From: Amborella trichopoda
Lineage: Eukaryota; Streptophyta; Magnoliopsida; Amborellales; Amborellaceae
Length of the DNA stretch: 64,000 nucleotides
Direction: 5' to 3'
NCBI RefSeq assembly: GCF_000471905.2
Contig: NW_006496932.1
Span: 1,432,347-1,496,346 of the forward strand
The notes beneath the pieces were generated by a model. That model worked only from the letters and a program-made list of their open reading frames with translations, was not told where the DNA came from and searched no databases. This document shows positions 1 through 10,947 of this stretch, one piece after another (position 1 is the stretch's first letter; every line of letters begins with the position of its first letter). A program made the translations under genes and the position numbers.

Positions 1-455
1 TTGGTCAGTGTTGGGAGTTGGGAATATCCTAAAGTGTTTAAATTATATATATGTTTAATATCCTTAAGCATTTAATGGGGATTAACCTTTTTGGGGGCTA
101 AATGAATGTTATTGCTCAATTGGGTTTACTATTGATGGTCAAATATTGGTCAGGGGTATAGTTTGTCATTTAATGAGTGTACCTTTTTATCATGAATTAT
201 TTCAGTCAAACCTTGATAAATGATCTATGGTCCACTACAGGGACATTTATTAAAGTCAATTCCTAAAAATGGAGAATAACCATGGTTGGGTACATGTTCC
301 ATAGGTGTTCCACATTTGGCGTATACAATGTTGCATTGTAAGTACAAAACAAAATGTCAGCAAATTTTAGGGTCACACTTTTCCAGCATTTAGTCTGTTA
401 AGTCAAATGAATAATGGGTGTGATTTGTATAGAGCCAAGGTTTTAAATAATCAAA
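1..455. other. AT-rich intergenic DNA, nothing recognised
   Basis: No reading frame, RNA gene or repeat end was recognised in this stretch. Confidence 0.5.
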
Positions 456-800
456 ATAAAGTGCACCTTCAAATAATGTCGAGAAATATGGTTTCAATAT
501 TGAAAATCTTTGTGATGGCATTAAAATATATTTTCATCTCTAATTATAAAATTTTAGGCTTAAAAAATAATGTAGATTGAGCTTATATATGAAAACTTGA
601 AAATCTTGAAAATTGACGATCCAAAAATGTATTATAATATGCACTTTTTTCAAAACTTGAAATCTATTTTTTTCTCATGTCTATGTATCTTGATGTCGAG
701 ATCATCAATTTGAAGATATTTGGGCATCAAAACAACCTCTTCTAGTGAAATTTTTGAAGTGTGCTCTAATTTGATTGTTTAGAGCCTCATATATACTTTT
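456..800 (+). repeat. Diverged family-B short inverted-repeat element
   Basis: The segment follows the same order of blocks as the family-B elements elsewhere in the window: a CACCTTCAAA start, an AATTATAAAATTTTA block, a GAAAATCTTGAAAATTGAC block, the GATGTCGAGATCATCAA core, then TTTGATTGTTTAGAGCCT. It matches most closely the copies at 21310-21675 and 33700-34020. The ends are not clean, so this is an old copy. Confidence 0.6.
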
Positions 801-954
801 TCCTTGAATAATTACTTGTCTTTTCGTATTCTCAAAATATACATAGTTTCCTTTAATTAAATGTCCTCCAAGTGCCCCTTACATTGATTTACTCCAAACT
901 TCTTAAAACTTACCAATAGATCTCATAGTTGCATATAAAATAATGAGAAAATTG

Positions 955-1130
955 ATGTAAGATAATTTATTTTTGGTACAAGAAGGTCATAGTTGTTTTT
1001 AGCCGTTAGATGTAAAATTCAGTAGTTAAGGGTGTACCTTTGATTTGGCTCAAAATTTCAAAATAATTTTTTTAAACTGTTAGATTTCACATCTGATCAC
1101 TATAAACAATTATGACCTTCTTATATTAAA
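955..1130. repeat. Family-A short inverted-repeat element (MITE-like)
   Basis: The left part reads TTTTTGGTACAAGAAGGTCA and the right part ends with its approximate inverse, TATGACCTTCTTATATTAAAG. The interior carries two copies, in opposite orientation, of the block written as GTTAGATGTAAAATTCA and TTAGATTTCACATCTGAT. This is the family-A layout. A family-B element abuts its right end. Confidence 0.6.
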
Positions 1131-1540
1131 GGAAAAAGTTTATATAAGGTTGTAACCTTAAAATGTAGAAATACAAATGCACCTCAAAAAACCATTGGAA
1201 AAGGTTGTTTTAATGTTGAAAAACACTCTAATTGATCATCTCGACAGCGAGATGTATGAATATAGAAAAAAAAAAAAAAAGAAGAAGATTTTGTCCCAGA
1301 AACAGTGCACCTTGCAACACATTATCTAGACCGTCAATTTTTAAGATTTTCACATGTTTATAGATCTACTTGATTTTAACCAATTTTTGAGTTTAAAATT
1401 TTATAATTAGATATGAAAATAGATTTTGAGATAATCCATAGAATTTTTTACACCAAAATTACATGTCATGATAAAATTTGGAGCTGCTCCTTAATTGGAT
1501 TGTTTAAAGTTGCAACTTTATAGAAACCACATTGATATAT
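1131..1540 (-). repeat. Family-B element (Mutator-like MITE candidate)
   Basis: The element starts GGAAAAAGTTTATATAAGG and ends near TTGCAACTTTATAGAAACCAC, which are the two imperfect inverted ends of family B. The core CATCTCGACAGCGAGATGTA is the conserved palindrome. It has no coding capacity. Confidence 0.7.
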
Positions 1541-1665
1541 TGCATGTATATAGCCTTATAGTTTACCATCCTTATGATATATTGCAGATGTTAATGACAA
1601 GGATTTTCAAGGGGTACACACCAAGGAATTCCTCATTAACAAATTGAGTTTTGCATCTTCACCCC

Positions 1666-1887
1666 CTATATCATGCCACATAAATAATCCAACGGCTGGG
1701 ATTCTACGATTGACTGTGAAAAAACTCGATTCGAGCAATTTAAAGCTGCAATCCCTAGAAACTTGGGAAAATGATGTTTGGGAAGAGGGGTGGGAGAAGG
1801 GGAGAGTTGGTGCTGTTTTGGAAGGGAAAATATTTGGGGAGTTGATTGAGGAGATTGTGTGGGAATTGGGGTTATGGAATGCTCCAT
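1666..1887 (-). CDS. Unrecognised 73-residue ORF, possible first exon or chance
   Basis: I do not recognise this protein. The ATG sits in a fair plant context (GCGCAATGG). The first 45 residues are rich in Ser, Thr, Pro and Gln, with only one acidic residue, which could resemble an organelle transit peptide. The frame closes after Leu-Cys-Gly-Met-Ile without a clear exon partner downstream. An opposite-strand frame (1644-1928) overlaps it, so one or both may be chance. No homologous domain was seen. Confidence 0.2.
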   Translation of the reverse strand: MEHSITPIPTQSPQSTPQIFSLPKQHQLSPSPTPLPKHHFPKFLGIAALNCSNRVFSQSIVESQPLDYLCGMI

Positions 1888-2080
1888 TGCGCCCTCCTCC
1901 TAATTGTAGGAAGAGGATTTGCTTCTAACCATTGTATTGATTACTTTGTGGGATTTAAAATCATGCTTTTGAGATAGTTTTTTATTTTTAACAAAATAAA
2001 ATATTCGAAATTATTGCATTCATGCTGAATGAAAATGGATTTGGAGCACTTAAAATGCTTTAAATCATTTTTTAAAAGGG

Positions 2081-2303
2081 ATTATGTACCATGAAACCAT
2101 TCAATTTTACTACAAGGAGGTTACAATCATCCTTGGCCATCACGTGTAAAATTCAATTGCTTAAAGTATGTCATATAGTACAATAAATTTAATTTTGGAC
2201 CTTGTCCCTAGTCAATAACACACCAATAACCACTTCATTTTATATCAAGCAATCAATGATTGTGACTTCCTTATAGGAAAAATGAATGGTCTTATTATAT
2301 ACC
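2081..2303. repeat. Family-A MITE-like element
   Basis: The left end reads TGAAACCATTCAATTTTACT and continues ACAAGGAGGTTACAATCAT. The right end reads GATTGTGACTTCCTTATAGG and continues AAAAATGAATGGTCTTATTATATA. The two ends are imperfect inverted repeats of about 40 bases. The interior carries the family-A GTGTAAAATTCAATTGC block. It is non-coding. Confidence 0.65.
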
Positions 2304-3224
2304 TTTCCTTTCTAAAATTTGGAAGAATGAGGTGGGTCCACACTTTTTTGACTGGACCCTTGCCTTACCAATTAATTTCTTTCTTTTTCATATAAAGGCA
2401 TTATGAAATTTGAACTTGAATTCAATGATAGGTAAACAAAAGTCAAAAAAAAAAAAATGGAAAAAAAGAGAGGAAACTCTAGTGTTTAAAAATAGGTCGG
2501 AAAAATAGATCTCACTAGAAGTAGAACAGAGAAGTATAACAAATCGAGTCTAGCTAAAAAGTACAAAGGTGTATCGATTATTGTTTTCAAACATAGCCAT
2601 GATTGTAAAATATGAAAGGGGTATAGATTGTTGGTTTTGGCCTGTAGTGTAAAATATGAAGAGGTATGGAATATGGATAGTTGGTCTTAAATACAGGCAT
2701 GAAATGTTGCTATACTGTGTGTTAAACCGAATAAGGAATTGCCGATTCAGATCAAATTCATTTGTTACCCAAGCCAATTTGTTTACAAAATAAGGAGTTG
2801 ACCCGATATTCATAAAATCGCTCGCTGGATTCTGATAGAGAACTGAGTGATTTGGTTTGTTAAACTGCAAATGTGAATTGATGATCCCATACAGATCCCA
2901 TTCTATAAAATTTCTATTGTTTTATTTATTTTTATTTTTAACTTGAAAGTATCATAAAGCACGAGTAGTCTTTCTGTATCTATGGAGATGTCAACAGGGA
3001 GCTTGCTTCCTCCACGAGTGTCTTTTGTATACGGCTGCAAAATAGTTCAACTTCTTTTTGCATTGAATTCGATATAGCCAAAGTTGTGCCTTAAGCCCTT
3101 CAGTTGCACCTCAAACTTGTGATTTTCATGGATTGAGGAGTCATAGGCACTTTAGAACTGTTTGGCATCAAAATAATAAGAAACAAGAGAGAGAAGAATA
3201 TCCAACTTTCCCAGGCAACCTACT
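2304..3224. other. Intergenic DNA, nothing recognised
   Basis: AT-rich DNA with no domain-bearing frame. It adjoins the broken 5' edge of the Copia relic at about 3225. Confidence 0.4.
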
Positions 3225-4045
3225 GTAAGAGGATACTGGAAAAGTTTGATATGAGTATTTGTAAACTCATGTCAACCCTAATTGACAAAAATACGAAGCT
3301 TAGTAATAAATTGTGTCCTACCTAAAACATGAATATAAGAGCCATGGAGAGAGTGCCATACAGGAGCGCAGTTGGGTCCCTTATATACACCATGATGGGA
3401 ACAAGGCCTAATTTGTCATTTGTCAGGAGTCTGGTGAGGCGTTTCCAAAGCAACCCAGAAGCGAAGTATTGGAAAGCAGTAAAAAGAATTCTCAGATATT
3501 TAAAGGGGACCATGAACTATGCCCTCACGTATAAGGTGGAAATTGAAATCGCAATAGAAGGATATTCAGATGCAAGCTATCTCGCGGATCCTGATGATGA
3601 GAAGTCTACATCTGGGTATGTGTTTATGCTTGGAGGGAGTGCGGTTTCTTAGAACTCAAAGAAACAAGATATTGTGGCTTTATCCACCATGGAATCCGGG
3701 TATGTGGGTCTGACAACCAAGCAGGCTGTGTGGATTAAGAAGTTTATTAATCAACTTAATTTCCATCATGTAAGTTGTGAGGTGGTGCGAATTTTCTACG
3801 ACAGCACGTCTCTAAGGAACCTCGGTTTCACAAGAATTCCAAGCATATCAAGCTATACTTCTATCACCTGAGAAATGAGGCGAGACTGAAAGAGATCGAG
3901 ATCAGCTACATATCTACAGATTTGATGATTGCAGACCCTCTGACAAAGAGAGTTGTCCTAAATGTTTTTGTAAGACATGTGAGAGAGATGGAGATGAGAG
4001 AAGTGAGGAAGAGAGAATGTAAGGCCTTCAAGGGCAAGTAAGAGA
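3225..4045 (+). pseudogene. Ty1/Copia retrotransposon pol relic (end of reverse transcriptase plus RNase H)
   Basis: The translation begins within the connection after the reverse transcriptase palm (EKFDMSICKLMST) and runs through PYRSAVGSLIYTM, the YWKAVKRILRYLKGT block and the RNase H start GYSDASYLADPDD. It continues with STSGYVF, ALSTMES and finally TDLMIADPLTKR, all standard Copia pol landmarks in the right order. Lesions are visible: a stop just before position 3300, a TAG at 3650-3652 where the family has Trp, and a frameshift near 3800, after which the frame resumes at KEPRFHKNSKHIKLYF. Gag, protease, integrase and most of the reverse transcriptase are absent, so this is the 3' remnant of an element whose right LTR follows directly. 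Confidence 0.9.
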
Positions 4046-5965
4046 TGTTGGGTTTATGTGGCCTTTAAATGCCTTATGAGTGTGTAATGAAAAATATTTA
4101 CTAAAGTGGAACATAAACTCAGTTGGAGTGTGGTTCCTCGAAGACCATACTAAGCAAATGATATTTGCGGATAACGAACTGTGCTTGGCGATCTAGGCCA
4201 GTCGGTTGAAAAACCCATGGTACCTGGGCAAAAAAAATAAACCGAAAAGGGTTTTTGGGTTAGCCCTTGATGAGGTCAGAGCTTATGCTTAGATGAGTGA
4301 GCCAAGAGACTGTGTGACCCTTGTGTGTGATGGTAGGCCTACAGAGACAGGGGCTAAAACCTCATCCATGTTTCATCACACGACACGCATATAGATAGAT
4401 CGTTCGGAAAAGCTAGATATATACCTTTGGGTGAAGCATATGCATGTGCGAGAGATACCCATATGCGCCATAGAGCTGTAGTCGCATCAGGTCGTGGTGA
4501 CATTGACTTGTCTCTAGGGGAGGATATGTAATTCATAGACTGAGATTGAGACTCCTTGGCTCATCGACCAGACTTTGGTGACCCGCTAATGAGCACCTGC
4601 TTGAACTGTGGGTCATGAAAAATATTTGGTTGGTTCGATAAAGCAAGTATGGTCAGTAGTCTACAATTAAAGGTGGAGTATCCCGTGATCGTTGATTGAA
4701 TTCCTGAACTATATGGATCCACTTCTCATCATATTAATTTAATTGTATTGATTTTATTATTAAATTATTTTAATTTTATTATTTGAATTTTTTTAAGTCA
4801 CTTGATATTTTATTTCTTATTTTTGGACTTATAAAAATGTAGTTATTAATTTACAAAATTATAATATTTTAAAATTATTTTGTTTAAATTTTAAAATATT
4901 TATTAAAAAATTACATGGGATGCCCATAGTGCACATGGGCCCACCATGTGGGTATTAGGTGGGGCCCACATGCCATACATGGGTGGCACGCCCCACCCTT
5001 GGATACCTTATCTTGTTGCTTTGTCTTCAAGTTTGTTAAATATGGTAACTACATCTTGTAGCATGTGGTCAAATATTGACTAGGAAATTTTGACCATATC
5101 TTATCTTGATTATTGAAGGAATATCTTGACTTGATATTATTGAAATATTCTTATGGAAAATATGAAATGGAATATACAATTTATAGTATGCACAATATCT
5201 TTAATGGATTTAATTTATTTAAATATATTGATGGGAAAATAGTTTAAAAAAATGGAGATAATGGTTCATGCACCTTCCATAATATTAATGGCCCATCTAT
5301 GGAATGGATGGCTCAAATCTCTCACCCCACAAGTCATTTTGATCAACGATCCATATTCAATCTCAAGAAAGAGACAAATTATGGGAAACCCTAAATAAAC
5401 TCTAGACCTAAATTTCACTATAAATAGGGGTGCTCTTCCCCCATCTCAACACACCTCTCTCTCCCATAAACTCTCTCTCTCTTCCTTAAGGGCCACGCCC
5501 CTCTCTCTACTTTCTTATTTTTTTCTCTCTCTCTCTCTCTCTTGATCTAATCTAAGGGTTGGAAAAAAAAATTGGGTTTGAGCCTAATTATTTTGGAGTT
5601 AGGGTTTTGTAAAGATTTAAAGGTGGTTACCTAGCTTGGCCGAAATTAGTTTCCCGATTCGAGATTGAAGCTGGACCGCTGATCCCGCGCCATTGGATGT
5701 GGTGACTCGGTGTGGAGTATAAAAAGCCCGGTTGATATAATATCCAGCATCTTTTCTTTTAATTGTTTGTTCTTTTATTTTATATTCTCAAGCACAGTAT
5801 TATGTTGTATGAATGACATCAAGTAGTTGAGATTTATTTTATTAATGTGTTATTTATTTTTGGAATTTCTATTGTTTGTAATAAGACTACCTGTGAGTAA
5901 TGTTGTTGCCAAAATTATAAGGGGTGATTATTAGTAAAAAAGAAAAAAATTATATTTCCCCGACA
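4046..5965 (+). mobile_element. Copia 3' long terminal repeat
   Basis: This begins TGTTGGG and ends CCCCGACA, the expected TG...CA ends with near-inverted 7-base termini. It directly follows the pol frame. At about 1,920 bp it is long for Copia. Inside are a TATA box (5419-5427) and CT microsatellites (about 5449-5545). A related, shorter LTR lies reversed at 12655-13359. No left LTR is present in the window, so flanking duplications cannot be tested. Confidence 0.85.
5419..5427 (+). promoter_or_regulatory. TATA box of the LTR promoter
   Basis: TATAAATAG sits about 545 bases before the LTR end and is followed by a CT-rich stretch, a usual layout for the U3/R boundary of plant LTR promoters. 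Use of the promoter is inferred. Confidence 0.55.
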
Positions 5966-6510
5966 TCAGATTACATGGGTATTTCTTTCAAGAACACCTG
6001 CAAATTGATTTACATATGTGAAAATTGTGTTTGGATCTCCTAAAAACCTCTAAAAACAATCGAACTACCGCCCATTGGAATGGACATTCTAAATCACAGT
6101 CGTAGTTATCTTTGGTTAGGAGGGGACAAGCGGTGACTTGGTTCAAACATAATGCTCTAAACGGACAAATGGAAGACCCAAAAAATATCGTTGGAAGTAG
6201 TTAAATAACAGAGTTAAATAATAGAACACGGCTCATATAGCCAAACCCAATGTTGGCATGAAGCTCAGATGATGATAATAATGACAAGGATCATGGAGGC
6301 AAAAAAAAAGGCCATGGATTTTTTCAGTTCCTCGCTGTTTCTAAACATGGTTAAAATGAGTTGACGAGTGTTGCTACAACTGCCCCTTATGCATCTCGCT
6401 CCATTTGTTAGATATCGTGGTCTTGCAAAATATTGCTGACCTGAAGTGTTTTTCCTTTTTCTCTAACATAATAGTAAGAATAATTAAGGACTTGAATTTA
6501 ACATTAAAAA
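5966..6510. other. Intergenic DNA right of the LTR
   Basis: No gene or clear repeat end was recognised. Confidence 0.4.
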
Positions 6511-6866
6511 GAAGGGTGGCAATCATGTCTAGGCCAACCGGGTCCGGGTCAGGGTTTTGGACCTGGCAGGTCGGGTTTGGATCCAAATGAATAGGACTCG
6601 ATCAGAGTTGGGTTCGAGTCGGGGTCGACCTGACCAAGAATAAGTATAGAAAGTATGTAAAACATATATACTAAATATTATATAAAATAGATTTTTTTAT
6701 TTTTTAGTTTCTAGACCCAGGTCTCGGTATGGTCCGGGTCGACCCAAGTCTGGGTCAAGTCTGGTCCAACTTACTTGGACCCCACCCAGGTCCAGGTCCA
6801 CATTCTGAGCAAGCTAGTCGCATCAGCACTAGGCTGGGGTCAACCCAGACTTGACCCAACCCATTT
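6511..6866 (+). repeat. Family-D repeat (GGGTCGGGTC-rich non-coding element)
   Basis: It starts GAAGGGTGGCAATCATG and is full of GGTCCGGGTC/GGACCTGG motifs in both orientations around an AT-rich middle. Better copies at 13452-14036 show that such elements begin GGGGTGGCAATG and end with the inverse, ATTGCCACCCC. The right end is eroded here. Confidence 0.6.
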
Positions 6867-6904
6867 TAAACTATTTTTATAAGTTATGATAGTTCTTTAC
6901 ATGC

Positions 6905-7412
6905 GCATGCTTATTATTAGGATTATATACAATGAGACCATTTATCTTTGGTGTAAAGAGTTCACAATCATATCGGAAGTTATAAGTAATTGTGACGTAT
7001 TTATACAAAAGGTGCAGTTGATATACAGATGCATCTGTGAGGTAAGGTGCACCTTCAAATTTTATCATGGTATATAATTTTGATGTAAAATGATCTTAGG
7101 ATTATCTCAAAATCTATTTTTATATCTAATTATAAAATTTTAAATTTCAAAAATGATTAAAATCAAGTAGATCTATAAACATATGAAAATCTTGAAAATG
7201 GACGGTGTAGATAATATGTTGTAAAATGCATTATTTTTTAGACCTAAAATCTTAGTATTTTTCATAGTCATACATCTCGATGTCAAGATGATCAACATTA
7301 AAACTACCTTTTTCTATAGATTTTTAAGGGGCATCTGTAGTTCTATATTATAAGGTAGCATCCTTATATAAACTTTTTCCTTGTACAAAAGATAAATGGT
7401 CTCATTGTATAC
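6905..7412. repeat. Family-A element interrupted by a family-B element
   Basis: The left family-A end is TATACAATGAGACCATTTAT and the right end is its inverse, TAAATGGTCTCATTGTATAC. Between them, from about 7010 to 7384, lies a family-B element with the ATACATCTCGATGTCAAGAT palindrome. The sequence TACAAAA lies on both sides of the insert. The younger B element therefore sits inside the older A element. Confidence 0.65.
7010..7384 (+). repeat. Family-B element nested in family A
   Basis: It shows the family-B block order from CACCTTCAAATTTTATCATG to GGTAGCATCCTTATATAAAC. It uses the variant left end GGTGCAGTTGATATACAGAT, also seen reversed at about 10915-10945. Confidence 0.65.
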
Positions 7413-7602
7413 AAACCCTTACTTGTAACCATCCAATGTGAAATCGGATAGGTTAGGTGTGTCATGAAGTTCGAAATTTTTTTTTTTTAACTTTGAGTTT
7501 GGTCACTAAAATAAATATAGCCCCCCAATTTTACATCCAACGATTAAAATTAATTGTTACTATCTTGCATCAAAGGTAAATGGTCTCTTTTGTATATTTT
7601 TC
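7413..7602. repeat. Family-A element lacking its left end
   Basis: It contains the paired blocks CCATCCAATGTGAAATCGGA and AATTTTACATCCAACGAT, and a right end GGTAAATGGTCTCTTTTGTA, but no left inverted end. Confidence 0.5.
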
Positions 7603-8091
7603 CCATCTCATTTGGTCCTAGATTGATTAAGTATAAAAAAATCTTAAACATGTAAAATGATACAATTATTTTTGTGTAAATTTTGAGACGATTAATGAAA
7701 AAGTTCCGAATTACTATTAGGAGAAAAAAAAAAAGAAGTCTTTACATAAGCATATATATTTACATCCTAAGTGTCACCATTGATGTCAAAGTTTGGGCAT
7801 ACTAGGTGGTCCCTCGACCATCTTCAATGCAGAGTCAGGCCCAAAAGATCCAAGTTAGGGTGATATTTTTTTAGGAAAATTTATCTAGTTATCCACAGGA
7901 GTTCAGTAATTTAGCATCTTGCTCATATCTTTTGTTTTAATTTCAAAATACCTATAAAAAATACATTATCCTGAGTTGGAATGGTTACAGTTGGTAGAAT
8001 GTCCAATAATTACTCTTTCATGGATATTTTGATAACTGTTCCTATTTTTTATTTGAAAATTTCATATATGATCACACCCAATATGATTTTC

Positions 8092-8126
<35 letters not shown>

Positions 8127-8380
8127 CAATAAGTGAGAGTGTGTGTTAATTTTGGATCTGAGAAAGAAAAACAAAAAAACCTAAATCAATTCCTCTTCAA
8201 ACACTAAATTTAACGGTATGTTTGAGGGATCATATATCTTGGGTTTTAAAGTCCAAAGAAATTTCTTTTTTTTGGAAATAAATTCTAAAGAAATTTATTT
8301 CTTCTTCTTTTTTATAATTATTGACAATCAACGATCAACGGAGACCATATAATCTTTTTTCATGCTAAATGTGTAAAAAT
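7603..8380. other. AT-rich intergenic DNA with a microsatellite
   Basis: No gene was found. Apart from the trinucleotide array at 8092-8125, no repeat end was recognised. Confidence 0.4.
8092..8125. repeat. (ATA)n microsatellite
   Basis: About eleven uninterrupted ATA units. Confidence 0.9.
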
Positions 8381-8588
8381 GTATACAATGAGACTATTTA
8401 CTTTTGATACAAGGAAGTCACAATCATTGTGGACCATTAAATTTGAAATCAACTAGATTGCTTGGACACAAAATCTAAAATAAAAATTTTAGAATCTTGT
8501 GATACACTTTCATCTATTGGATTTCACATTCAATAGTTGTGATTGTGACCTCTTTGTACCAAAAATAAATAGTTTTATTATATCCAAT
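8381..8588. repeat. Family-A MITE-like element
   Basis: The left end is TATACAATGAGACTATTTAC and the right end reads AATAGTTTTATTATATCCAA. Inner inverted blocks are GGTCACAATC-like and GATTGTGACC-like. It is non-coding and about 208 bp long. Confidence 0.7.
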
Positions 8589-8930
8589 TCTTTTGTTTTA
8601 TTCCAAATAGGGAACACACTATACATAGATTGTATATTAACATTCAAAAATAAAAATTATACCTATCGACGTGTGATACATAGTTCAACAACCAGCTCAT
8701 CTATATACATTCAAAAATAAAAATTATACATAATATTGATGTGTGATATATGGTTAAACAACCAGCTCAACTATAGTCAGTTGCCAACCATGAACGACTG
8801 AGACTAACTTAAAGTTTTATTTAGCGAAATATTCACCCAAGCTCACTTAATCTCCACCATCGGTCGTAAGAAATAATGAAAGATGTTTGTGTATGGTCCA
8901 CTTCTATTTTTGTTAGGGAAAATTGTTTCA
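8589..8930. repeat. Local direct duplication and unassigned DNA
   Basis: The phrase ACATTCAAAAATAAAAATTATAC occurs twice about 68 bases apart (near 8639 and 8707), each followed by a GTGTGATAYAT...GGTTMAACAACCAGCTCA block. No gene was found. Confidence 0.45.
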
Positions 8931-9240
8931 TGCGGGCTGAACTGCACTTCTACATAGGCGGTCCAGAAAGTGTAAAGCATCCATCTTAAAGATGGATGCA
9001 AGTAGGTGTTCCATCTAAAAACAATGGAAGCTAACGGTCCAAATGTTTTCTTACTAGAATTATCATTTTTAGTTTTAAAAATTTATTTATTTGTTCATAT
9101 TCATGATCTCCATCTTAGAGATTACATGTCCTTAAAATTTAAGTCTTAAAATCCATGTCAAAATAGATTTATTAATAGCCCCACATTTCTACACATGCGG
9201 ACTTTGGTTGCATAGAAACCGGGTCCTTTTGTTAGAGATG
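8931..9240. repeat. Family-E non-coding repeat
   Basis: It contains the family-E order: a CATGCGGGCTGAACTGCAC start, AGTGTAAAGCATCCATCTTA, an AT-rich middle with ATTCATGATCTCCATCTTAG, and a TCTACACATGCGGACTTTGG end. The same family recurs at 26515-26745, 42893-43205 and 43270-43595. Confidence 0.5.
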
Positions 9241-9700
9241 AGGTTTGTATGAGGTTTGTATAAGGTACCAGAAGATGCAACTTTGTTGTCAACAACCTAT
9301 GTGATGGTATGAACCACGAATATGAAATTTAAAAATATAAAGATGATGCAGATCAAGCATATCTATAAACGCTTAGAAAGCCTAAAAAATGTACGTTTTA
9401 GATAATGCATTACAAGAAATGTTACAGATCAAGCATATATCTAAATCATTGAAATGTTAAAAATTGAAGATCTAGATAATGCATTATAAGAAGCACAATT
9501 TCAGCAACTTGACATATTTTTGGATTATCAAAATATCTATAAGAATTAAACTATTTTATATTTTAAGTTTTTAACCATTTGCAAATATTCCAAGTCATAG
9601 TCATGTATTTTTCTTCACATTCATACAACTTGAGGTCGAGATGATCAATTGCAAGGTTGTCCTATATCAAATAACATTGTCCACCGAGTTTTTGAGGCAT
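9241..9700. repeat. Diverged family-B-like element
   Basis: The blocks CCTAAAAAATGTACG..., TAGATAATGCATTACAAG (twice, near 9400 and 9475) and GAGGTCGAGATGATCAATTG follow the family-B order. The partial internal duplication suggests a rearranged copy. Confidence 0.45.
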
Positions 9701-10636
9701 GCATTCCTTCATGGTGTTCCCCCTTCCTTGGTTCACTCAAATTAAACTTTGATAGCAGTGTTGGAGGTAATCATTGACGAAAAAGAGTAGGTAGCATCTT
9801 TGTTCAAAGAGTCGACTCGGGGCAACTACTCAACCCATGCCCTAACTGAGTACTCGCCCGAGTCCATGTAACTCACCTTGAGTAAAGCCGAGTACTGAAA
9901 ATTATTAAAAAAAATAATAAAAAATACGAAAAAACTCCCAAAAAAAAGGAAAATATAATAAAATTAAATTTTAACAAAACACAACTTAATTGTGGTTAAA
10001 AAAGTAGCGAAAGTTTTTAAAAATTTTCTAAAAAAAATGAAAAAATATAAAAATAAGTGCTCATGACCAAAATAGTTTCCAGCCATGATAGAAATCATAA
10101 ATAAACATATTACAAATATATTTGTTATTTTTTGAGGGGTTATAAATTTATTTATTTTTTTTATTTTTTTTAAGATCTCTGAATTGGACCCCTAACTGAG
10201 GACAACTCGGGCTTGTAGGTGCCGGAGCCCAAGTAACTCAAATGAATGAGCTGACTTTTCGAACACTAGGCAGCATCAATAGAGGCCATGATGGAAGTAT
10301 TAGGTTATGCTACTTCTTAAGGTCTCCAGTATGCAGCCAAACCTTTTTTCTTTATTTGGGAGCATGAAACTTTTATAAGACAAATCAATATCATTGAAGG
10401 AGGCTCAGCTAATGTGATTCAATTGGTAATCAGACTCAGCGAATGTGAGCTAGTGGCAAAGCGAAACCCTTATAGTGAGATAGAAGGTGATAAGAAGAAT
10501 TTTATGATGGATTTGAAGAGAAAAATAAATTGATTTTAGACATGTATACATAGAGGCTACTATTGAGGCCCTAGCTTGTATTTTATGCTCGAGTCCCATT
10601 TTCTAGAGTGAATATGGTTTTTGATTTTTTTCCTCG
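9701..10636. other. Intergenic DNA, no gene recognised
   Basis: The stretch between about 9810 and 10260 has paired motifs (GAGTCGACTCGGGGC..., GAGCTGACTTTTCGAAC) around an AT-rich core and may be an old non-coding element. No coding similarity was seen. Confidence 0.35.
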
Positions 10637-10947
10637 TATACATTGAAGGAAAAAACTTATATAAGGATACAACCTTATAATGTAGAACTACTGATGCCCC
10701 TCAAAAATCTATCGAAAAAGGTAGTTTTAATGCTGAAAAACCCTTTGATTGATCATCTCGACATCGAGATGTATGACTATGAAAAATAAAAAGAATTTAA
10801 GTATCTGAAATAGTGCATTTTACAATATATTATCTACACCCTCCATTTTCAAGATTTTCATATGTTTATNNNNNNNNNNNNNNNNNNNNNNNNNNNNNNN
10901 NNNNNNNNNNNACCTACGGATGCATCCGTATGCCAACTGCACCCTAC
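10637..10947 (-). repeat. Family-B element containing the assembly gap
   Basis: It starts GGAAAAAACTTATATAAGG, carries the palindrome CATCTCGACATCGAGATGTA and breaks off in a run of N. Sequence resumes near the other end with ACGGATGCATCCGTATGCCA. Part of the element is therefore unknown. Confidence 0.65.
10870..10911. other. Assembly gap of 42 N
   Basis: Forty-two consecutive unknown bases. The gap lies in a repeat family present many times in the window, the usual place for a short-read assembly break. The true gap length is unknown. Confidence 0.98.

Noticed and set aside
1644-1928. 94-residue ORF on the plus strand
   Set aside because: It is the opposite strand of another weak ORF, with no domain and a purine-run composition. 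Kept only as a doubt under the minus-strand entry.
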